Of a stretch of 64,000 bases of DNA, positions 56,302 through 64,000 are shown piece after piece. Numbering within the stretch: the first letter of the stretch is position 1; each line of letters opens with the position of its first letter. Both the position numbers and the translations under genes were made by a program. Origin of the DNA: Flaccisagitta enflata (taxonomy: Eukaryota; Chaetognatha; Sagittoidea; Aphragmophora); contig OZ231127.1 of assembly GCA_965153355.1 (NCBI GenBank), positions 71,734,001-71,798,000 on the forward strand. The letters run 5' to 3'. The notes beneath the pieces were generated by a model that saw nothing but the letters and a program-made list of their open reading frames with translations, searched no databases and was not told the origin of the DNA.

Positions 56302-58606
56302 ATTACTGATAGACAGAGAGAGAGAGAGAGATCGTCTTAACGCTGCAAACAAATTCAATTTCCTTTTAAGGTTTCGGGAGTTCAGGAGACTCATCAAAAA
56401 CGTTTCCTCTCTGACACTATCACCCGACTTCACATTGAATTTATTCGACGTCACGGTCCAATCTCGCGCGGTCGCTTCTTCTCTTTGCGTCCAAAATGGG
56501 TTCTCCCTCCAAGAGACCTCGATCGACTGGTATGTCATTGATGCATCAATTAGAATAGGGAACTTGATCAGTGCTGCCTGAAGTTGCAAGTTGAGGGCCC
56601 ATTAATTTTAAGTTGCGGATACGCAACTCTTTGTCCGTCCGTTGGTCCGTCCGTTGGTCCGTCCGTTGGTCCGTCCGTTGGTCCGTCCGTTGGTCCATCT
56701 GTTGGTCCGTCCGTTGGTCCAGGGTCAACGAGTTGAAAAGTGGGAGAACGAGCCGTTTTGATACTTTTTGTGTATGTCTGAGTGTTGGGGGTGGTTTGGG
56801 GTGTGGATGGGGGTGGTTTGGGGTGTGGATGGGGGTTGGACGCCCCTGCCCACCCGTCCGCAACGTTATTGTGACCCCGCGTCACTTGTTTGACAAAGTC
56901 AAAAGACTCAAAGAATGCATAAAAATTGATTTCTACAGGTTTGCCTATGCTCCACTCACACCAAGTTGAAGTTCGCCTTTGAAGACTTTATCAAAGCCAG
57001 CAAGAAAAATGGAATTCCCCTGCCGGACATTGAATACTACGTAGAGCTCATTGACGAGTTTCTATGCTCCGAGGAGGATCGAACGAGAGACTGCCTCAAA
57101 GAAGATTGTGACAACTGTGGCATTGAAGCACTGGACGCATCTCTCTTTGAGCCATTTCTCCAGGGAATCAGTGATGACAGCTTGGTGACCTACCGCTCTT
57201 TGGAAAAGGATGAAAGTGGCCGCCTCGGAATACAAGACAAGTCTGGCAGTCCTCAACAGCTTGTTGATCTTCTGAAAAGTCAACTCCGCGGATTTCCTCT
57301 TCACCGTTTTGTCACCAAAAATCAACCTAAGGAGTTTGATTACCTCCTGAAAAACTTAAATCCTGATGTATTGGTCCTCATGAGTGATTACGCAGAGAAG
57401 TATCAACGGAAAGAGTTCGAGGAAGTACAAAGTCTCCACTGGAGTGGCACTTCTCTAACCATATTCACCACTGTCGCTTTCTTTCTCATTCCCGATCCTG
57501 ATAACCCCCACGCATTTAAAAAGATCAAAATCTACTTCTTCATAACAACCGAAAGAAGTGAACAAGACAATTATTTTGCCGCTTTTTGTTTCCGTCTCAT
57601 TATCAAGTGGATCCGTGACACTTTCAGCACTACCTTCAAAACTTGCGTCTTGGGATCAGATAGATGTGGACAACAGTTTTGTAGTCGCAAGGTCTTCGGT
57701 GCGATTGCGGAATCAAGACGGAATCTGTGTTTAAACCACTCAACCAGCGCCCCACTCTGTCCAAACTGTCCTCAGGCTGTCATCCACTTCTCCTCTGCAG
57801 GACATGGCAAAGGAGAACATGATCACGCCGGCGCTTATGGCAAAACCAAGCTGAGACTAGAGGAACTGCACCAACGGCCACTTCGCAGCATTGCCGATGT
57901 CTCCAACTTCCTCGAGAGTCTCAACTTCGTTGACATCAACAGGACCAAGTCTGGCAAGGAAGATACAAAAGGTTTCTTCTACAGCGGTTTCCATGCCGAG
58001 GTGGTGGCACCAGCAGCCGTCCAAACTTCAAGCGCAGACTGGGATCCAATTGATCAAACTCGAACCCTGCATCAACTCATCACGACAAACGTCTCCGGGG
58101 AACTGTTGGTTAGGGAGTCAAGTTGCTTCTCATGTGCGGAGTGTGAATTCGGGAATTTTGCTGCCTGCAGACGCACTGAGGAGCTTGGACCAATCAAGAA
58201 GATCACCATGACACGAGTCTCATCTTCCAACCCAGCACGTAAGGCAGCGCGAACCCGGTCTGGCCAAGAGCGACATCGCCATGAATGTGCCGAGCTAGCT
58301 AAGTCTGGGTCAGTCATTGCGATAACTCAGGGTCAACATCAGCAGTTGAACCTTGTTCTCATTACCAAGGCCATGGGAGAACAAAATGATCCAAACGTGT
58401 TAAAAGGAAGAATTTTGGTAAAGACCAACGCTGCCAACGAATTTACCTCATTGGGTTCAAAGCTGATCTCTTTCACTGCTGAGCTCGTCAGATCACCGCC
58501 TCTGGACATCCAGACTTTACAGAGTGTCATTAATGGCGAGACAACGATTGTCTATCGTATTGAGGAACAGGAGTTCAGCAGCCTGGTGGCTGAGTATTTG
58601 TTTTGA
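52514..58606 (+). CDS. Transposase-like DDE/H core protein with basic N-terminus, 6 exons
   Basis: Exons: 52514-53179, 54725-55244, 55460-55797, one starting 55956 (donor unresolved, about 55970-55990), about 56371-56529, 56939-58606 (stop TGA). Apart from the short fourth exon the phases agree; about 1,130 residues. The N-terminus is Lys/Arg/Glu-rich with GRPRK and GRPKK (AT-hook-like) and a (GDTL)n repeat. Exons 2-3 continue basic, with a possible helix-turn-helix (LTRDEIHASLGISKNMV). Exons 5-6 hold a conserved core: QKRFLSDTITRLHIEF, RFFSLRPKWVLPP, VCLCSTHTK, a Cys cluster (CLKEDCDNC), then DYAEKYQ (57386), SDRCGQQF (57659) and AGHGKGEHD (about 57797). The D, D and H/E/D positions resemble an RNase-H-fold nuclease. 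Similar proteins are common in aquatic invertebrate genomes; I cannot name the superfamily. An intron-rich domesticated gene is possible. Function unproven. Confidence 0.8.
52975..53150 (+). repeat. Coding 12-bp minisatellite (GDTL repeat)
   Basis: Units of CTCGGCGACACG, about 14 copies with few changes, encode Gly-Asp-Thr-Leu. The array is in frame in exon 1 of the transposase-like gene and is open in other frames too. Confidence 0.9.
53320..54013 (+). mobile_element. C-family element, copy 4 (most diverged)
   Basis: ACCAGTAATGGCGGCTATCGCC start and AGTCAAAGACTGACTGACTT end, with many small changes and deletions relative to copies 1-3. The CCCGAT end is replaced by the T run of the following A2 element. 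Confidence 0.75.
54014..54202 (+). mobile_element. A2 element inserted at the end of C copy 4
   Basis: TTTTTTTAG, GTTGCATGCACGCGAC, CTCTACATCCGGC, few GTCG units, CACTGCTCCTGCCC, GCGCGCAAC, GTAGCCGTGTATCTGGCC, TTGTTT. Confidence 0.8.
54445..54580 (+). mobile_element. A1-like element with degenerate head
   Basis: TTTTTAGTCTACACCTTGC, GTCGGTCCGTCCGTCC, then AACCGTCCGCGACTGG and GCCGTGTATCCGGCC TTGTTT. The head hairpin is lost. Confidence 0.7.
56010..56335 (+). repeat. (GA)n, (CA)n and (CAGA)n compound microsatellite
   Basis: Fills the intron between the short exon at 55956 and the exon at about 56371 in the transposase-like gene. Confidence 0.95.
56609..56892 (+). mobile_element. A1 element filling the last intron of the transposase-like gene
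   Basis: TTTTAAG, GTTGCG-GATA-CGCAAC, an ordered GTCCGTCCGTTG array, GGTTTGGGGTGTGGATGGGG repeat, CCGTCCGCAAC, GTGAC-CCCGC-GTCAC, TTGTTT. It makes up about 70 per cent of the 409-bp intron. Confidence 0.9.
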
Positions 58607-59511
58607 ACTTGAGGTTTTAGACATTCAGGATAGTGATTTTTCTTCTCTCTTCGTCGAATATCTATTTTAGTTTTGTCCCCGGAGAGTTTGTGAATCTAAG
58701 GCAAGGCGTTCTCTCCTCCCCAAAAAAAACTGCCGATTCCGTTGGGAATCTCGATCACCCCTTACAAATGATATTAACCTGTAACGAATTTAACACATGC
58801 ACTCTCGCTCTCTTTTGCTCTTTCGCTCTCTCACTCTCTCACTCTCTCGCTCTCTCTCCACTCGTTTATCTCGTCACTCTTTTATTTCGTGTCTCAACGA
58901 CTTCATTGTTATCGTTGAAAATGTAACCCGTTTTTTTGCGTGCTTACCGCTTCTACATTATCAATCATCCCTCAGGGACGTTTAAGTCAGGAAAATAGCA
59001 CGAATACTACTGCTCCATATAGTCAGTTTCATATAATTTTGCGCATCATTTTTGATGCATCTTTCATACCGAGAAGTAATTGGATCTTGAAGATAATTTT
59101 TCCATTTCAAGCCTTATTTGCATAATGCAAGATATACAGATTTTTAACAAATTTTATCATTTTGCTTAAAATCACTTTTGGCCACCTCCATGGGACTATT
59201 TCTTGAGATTTTAACTGATAAAAATGATGCAAGTGTGTTACGGAACTGATGAAGTCAACTTTTTACTTTTTGAGCAAAATGTACAATAATTTGAAATATC
59301 CGAAACTTGATTTTTGCCTCTGACTTACCAAAATTGGCGAAAGGTGATGATTACTTTCATTTTTTCACTGCCCCACGTCTTTTAGAAAGGTTAGGAGGGA
59401 AAATTTTCGTAGCGAGGATCTTGGGGGTTTACTAAGAGGTGATAAGTCAAGTCAGACACGGCTGGGACAATTAAAAATGTACAATAATTTGAAATGTCCG
59501 AAACTCAATTT
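58607..59511. other. Gene-free stretch
   Basis: Downstream of the transposase-like gene. There is a pyrimidine-rich CTCTCGCTCTCTCACT patch at 58800-58860 and otherwise AT-rich sequence. AAATGTACAATAATTTGAAAT occurs twice (about 59278 and 59477). No supported gene. Confidence 0.6.
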
Positions 59512-59686
59512 TTAGTCGCGTGCACGCGACTCTACACCCCGCTTTATCGGTCGGTCTGTTGGTCACACTTTACTTTTTTTATGATTTTTTTTACCTCACT
59601 GCTCCTGCCCTAATGGTCTAGTGACCTCAAATATGGCCCCTGCCCACCCGCACGCGACTTCGGTAGCCGTGTATCCAGCCTTGTTC
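59512..59686 (+). mobile_element. A2 element (complete, about 175 bp)
   Basis: TTTTTAG, GTCGCGTGCACGCGAC (a perfect 16-bp palindrome), CTCTACACCCCGC, GTCG units, CACTGCTCCTGCCC, GCACGCGACTTCG, GTAGCCGTGTATCCAGCC, TTGTT. Confidence 0.9.
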
Positions 59687-59984
59687 CTTGTAGAACCAGT
59701 AAAGGTTAGTCAAAAGTTTATTATTGATGCCTATCTCTTACCTCATGTTACAGCACTTGGTCAGAAAAATGTATTTATTGCGCTACTCGTTGTTTTCATC
59801 CCTCGAAAATTTAAACGTCATAGTCATCCTATAAGATTTACGCGGATTTCTGCCATTTTTCCCTTCCGTTCATCAGAGGGCCAACCGACGAAATGAAAAA
59901 AATTCCTCACTGCTCGCATGACTTTAAAAGAAAGCGAATGGTTCATCATGACATTTCGAATGACTGCGAAGCCAGATAATGAAT

Positions 59985-60620
59985 TGAGACTACTTAATTG
60001 TGAAAAAAAAAGCCCGTGTCACATACCTTCAAACCAAATCTATTTGTGTCGCAAAAAGATAACCAAAATCTGCTTGTTTTTTCTTGTTTTTAGGACAATT
60101 TGGCAAATATTGGCTAGTTTGTCGAGCCTGAATGACTCAAATCCTCGTGAATTCGGCTATACTAATGTGGGTCACTTTAATATGTAATGACAGGATTATG
60201 TAATGATATCCAAAGTAAAACCTGATTTTCTCATTTTTGGATGGTTTTTGCCCGTTTTTGGCCAGTTACGTCAAAGTTTATTGCTTAGATCTTCACATGA
60301 AGTTTACATGTTATAAGTTGGTCGATTGTAAAGCTTTACAATAAGTTTCAACTCAATTGTATGAAAATGATCGAGGTTGTACGACTTTTCCGCATTTTTG
60401 AACTAATTTTGGCCAGTTTTTGGCCTTTTTGGCCAGTATCACGGCTTGTTGCTGCCCGAATCGTATGCAATCATTTAGATTTACCATCGTAAGGCAATAC
60501 ACCAACTTTCAGCCATATCGGAAAAAGATAAGCTGTGTTTTTCTTCATTTTTTCATATTTGAGCTAATTTTGGCCTGTTTTTGGCTAGTTTGGCCTAATC
60601 ACATGATCGTAGCCGTTTGA
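59985..60620 (+). repeat. Degenerate satellite, unit about 155 bp, four units
   Basis: The phrase TTTTGGCC.GTTTTTGGC recurs at about 60084, 60232, 60396 and 60550, each time preceded by TTTTTC.CATTTTT and a similar upstream sequence (TAAGTT... AAAGATAA). No coding signal. 60621-61449 shows nothing further except two short CGAAACCCCCAATATTA matches. Confidence 0.65.
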
Positions 60621-61449
60621 AGCGTTAAGAGATGATAGGGGGGTATCTCTAGAGCTTCTATTTCAAATTTCATCCAAATCGGATGAAATCTTAAGTTTTT
60701 ATGAACGTTTCAGAGATGATGTTTGGTTACGCGCAAAAGCGTCGAAACCTCCAAACCCCCAATATTATGATACCTTTACCGTTTCACTCCAAATCCGGGC
60801 CGGCTGACATGCTGGCAACCACCTCTTAGGTTTAAGACATAACCATGTTGCCATGCTTGAAAGGAAAGGGATTGTCAGCACATTCAGGGTTCTAACAAAT
60901 GTTTCCTGAATGAAAGAGAGAGATTGGACGGACAAGGGACAGATAAAAAGCGTCGAAAGGTCGAAACCCCCAATATTACTGGGGAAAAATGACGACATGA
61001 AATCGGACGATCGAAACGAAGGAATTCCACGAGGATTTTTACGGACTAAGTTAAAGGTCATGACTGCAAGATAAGCTTGCGATATTTCTCAAATGATTGA
61101 TTTTTTTCTCATAGATTAGTATTAACTAAATATACCTATTTTTAAGCAAAAAATGGTAAATATCCGACTCACCTGAGATGTAGGAAACTTCCATCATTTT
61201 TTTCAATCTGATTGTTTTCTCGCACATTTTTTTGCACAGGTCTTGACACAAGGGACGTAATGGGCTGGGAAATCATAACACGCTCTCATATTTTGAGCAT
61301 TTTAGGGTCAATACACCAAGAAATCTCACAAGTTACACATTTGTTACATAAAAAATCCCCTCTTTTAGCATCATTTTTGCATACAAAATGAGTGTTTGGA
61401 GGTATATATACAGGATATCTTGTCATATCCCTATTGATTCCATCAAAGG

Positions 61450-61520
61450 TTACCACCTTAGCTCAGCGGAGGCGCCTGCAAGCTAGCAGGTACAAATAAT
61501 TAGCTTGAGACCAGCTAAAA
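61450..61520 (+). repeat. Possible tRNA-derived sequence
   Basis: CCTTAGCTCAGCGGAGG resembles a tRNA D arm, and CCTGC-AAGCTA-GCAGG folds as an anticodon-like stem with a six-base loop. AGCTTGAGACC is a weak T-arm match. No paired acceptor stem, so probably a tRNA pseudogene or SINE head. Confidence 0.35.
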
Positions 61521-61909
61521 CCAGACCGTCACTTTAAATTTGGAAAGAACCAGCATTTTGTTAATAACAATTCCGACAACTTTTTGAAAAAAATATCAGC
61601 CTTTAAACACATTATGAGCTAGAAAATATGCTATGCAAAAAAGGGTTATTTTACTACATTGGTAATTATACTGTCTTTCCTTAAATCGCTCTTATTTTCA
61701 AACAGTTTGAGCGATTGATGCCAGATTGGTGTCAAATGAGAGAAATTTTGTTGTAGTTTATAAAAATGAAAAAGAAAAGAAGCCTATTGATATATAACTC
61801 AGAAATATGAAGAATAAAATAGCATTTTTTGCATTTTGTGCAATCTAGTTAGCTATGTGATAAAAGCGTCCAATTTTTGTCAAAAACTCCTAGGAATTGA
61901 TGAACATCA

Positions 61910-62020
61910 GATGCTAAAGTATCATCTTTTAGATACTTTTTACAGAATTGAATTATCTTTATTACTTTTGGAGCTACACCGTCATGAAATGTTACAGTCG
62001 AGATGAAACATACTGTATTT
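61910..62020 (-). repeat. 107-bp dispersed repeat, copy 2
   Basis: Inverted near-identical copy of 51508-51614. The open segment VCFISTVTFHDGVAPK is conserved. Confidence 0.8.
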
Positions 62021-62288
62021 CTATCAATTTCGATCATTTTGCCAGTACGTTTAATTACGTGAGAGGTGTTATAAGAGGGATTAGCCATGCTGCCTTTCCC
62101 TGTATTACTAACCAGTGAGTGTCTCTATGATTTTGATGACCTATGATACTTTATTTTGCGTTTTACACTCGGCATATTTTACGCCCACATAACAATTTTC
62201 TCTTCTCACAACTAATATTGTGTTGAATTTGAAAATTAAACAAAATACTTAATCAATTTAGAACAAATGCGGGACAATTTCGATGATT

Positions 62289-62400
62289 GAACTAGAGGTC
62301 GACCGAAGGTAGGAAAACCGAAGCCGAACCGAAACCGAAGTTTACAGTGACTAACTGACCGAAACCGAAACCGAAGTTTACCGAAGTCAGAAACCAAAGT
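62289..62400 (+). repeat. ACCGAA-repeat region, possible hAT-like end
   Basis: TAGAGGTCGACCGAAGG followed by repeated CCGAAACCGAAG. A short related stretch (CCGAAGGTCGAAGCCGAAGC) at about 63455-63475 may mark a partner, but no clear inverted termini or target duplication were found. Confidence 0.4.
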
Positions 62401-62407
62401 TATCTTT

Positions 62408-62548
62408 TTTTAGTTGTATGTAACGCTATATGTCAGTTGGTTCTAATTTTCCTTCGTTGGCTTTTTTTAGCATTTTAAGCTCACTGCTCCAACCTAAATG
62501 CCACAGGGACTTTCCCCATCACTGCTCCTGCCTATCTGTATGCAACTT
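62408..62548 (+). mobile_element. Highly diverged A2 element
   Basis: TTTTTTTAGTTGTATGTAAC head, one GTTGG, CACTGCTCC body phrase twice, and CTGTATGCAACTTA at the 3' side. The terminal hairpin is lost, but the 5' GTTGTATG and 3' TGTATGCAAC still resemble each other's complement. Confidence 0.5.
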
Positions 62549-62588
62549 AAATTGAATAAAAAAAGCAAATTGTTTTCCTTTATGCAAG

Positions 62589-62870
<282 letters not shown>

Positions 62871-63273
62871 ATATCAAGAAAAAACAATAAAAGAAACAAA
62901 AAAAATATCATATAAACAGGTATAGATATGAATGAAAAAAAAATATAACTGATAAGAAAAAATACTGAGAATATTATTTTCTCATCAAAAGCTAATAGGT
63001 TAAACAAAAAAAAATATTTTATATAAAATCTATTTCTTAATATTTTTTTTATTGTAACAGGAGATATAATGAAATATTGTTTACTAACATTAATTTTTAA
63101 AAAGATTTTGATATATATTTCTTTATTTCAAATCAACTTATGAAGAAATAATAATAGTCTTAAAATTTTTTCTTATAATTTTTATTTTGTAATCATCTAT
63201 ATCTATACCTGTATTTATAATTTTTTTTTTTTGTTTTTTTCACTGTCTTTTTTTCTTTATATTTTTTTTTATT

Positions 63274-63655
<382 letters not shown>

Positions 63656-63785
63656 ACAGACGGCACAGACAGCCTTAAATCAACAAAAAAGACTGAAGAA
63701 ATTCTTTTAAAAGAAAATTGATTTGCACAGTCAAGGATTTAGTTCCAAGCGAAGCATCAAGTCTCGATCGGCGATCTTTCCTTTT

Positions 63786-64000
63786 TTTAGTCGCGTGCTA
63801 CGCGACTCTACACCCCGCTTTGTCCGTCGGTCGGTCGGTCGGTCTGTCGGTTGGTCGGTTGGTCACACTTTACTTTTTTTATCCGTTTTATTCCTACTAA
63901 CTCATTTTAAGTAAATTAGGTCATTTAAAGTCAAATTAGATCATTTTAAGTCATTTTGGGTCATTTAAAGTCAGTTTAAGTCAATTTATGTCATTTGAGT
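63786..64000 (+). mobile_element. A2 element, running off the window
   Basis: TTTTTAG, GTCGCG-TGCTA-CGCGAC, CTCTACACCCCGC, GTCGGTCGGTCG, then the decamer array AAGTCATTTT as in the A2 element at 41269-41645. The 3' end lies beyond the window. Confidence 0.85.

Noticed and set aside
61450-61520. Functional tRNA gene
   Set aside because: D-arm and anticodon-stem likeness only; the acceptor stem does not pair and the anticodon loop has six bases.

Overview
The window is nuclear DNA of an animal, most likely an invertebrate. It carries intron-rich genes with GT-AG splice sites from animal gene families (SLC45, SLC7, SLC16 and an ankyrin/SOCS-box protein), an interstitial TTAGGG-type telomere repeat, very dense microsatellites and many short non-autonomous transposons. 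The species cannot be named from the sequence. No bacterial operons, rRNA, intact tRNA or CRISPR array are visible.

Gene layout: (1) 7361-16378 (+), an SLC45-type sugar/H+ transporter in about eight exons. (2) 17836-29884 (+), a complete seven-exon LAT-type SLC7 amino-acid transporter, about 623 residues. (3) 33130-35920 (-), the last three exons of an SLC16-like monocarboxylate transporter; its 5' half was not found. (4) 44894-49618 (+), a nine-exon ankyrin-repeat protein ending in a SOCS box (ASB type, about 692 residues). (5) 52514-58606 (+), a multi-exon gene with a basic N-terminal part and a transposase-like DDE/H core. Three of the five are plasma-membrane solute carriers. No operon-like coupling is expected or seen.

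Nearly everything else is repeats. Three families are named here A, B and C. A (about 130-800 bp) begins TTTTAG plus a perfect short hairpin, then (GTCY)n, and ends with a sequence complementary to the 5' hairpin arm, a second hairpin and TTGTT. B (about 400-770 bp) has inverted repeats of about 45 bp starting GGGCAGCGGCC, an internal array of 17-22 bp repeats, and a one-sided 3' tail ending in a small hairpin. C (about 850 bp) begins TACCAGTAATGGCGG and ends CCCGAT, also with hairpins near both ends. The architecture (hairpin ends, subterminal inverted repeats, GTCY arrays, insertion next to T runs, no clear target duplication) resembles Helitron2/Helentron-associated non-autonomous elements such as DINE-1/mini-me, but no Rep/helicase gene is present, so that assignment is inference. 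In subfamilies the hairpin stems differ in sequence but stay paired, and the 5' and 3' ends change together; this is the most interesting signal in the window.

Cut-and-paste elements with definable borders are also present: a MULE-like element with a 9-bp target duplication (10905-11422), a hAT-like element with an 8-bp duplication (30334-31436), three TA-flanked elements starting CTATCT (37063, 40611, 46272), another TA-flanked element inside an A element (49946-50708), and a 312-bp palindrome-rich MITE (14232-14542). Several nested insertions give natural empty-site comparisons that fix element borders.
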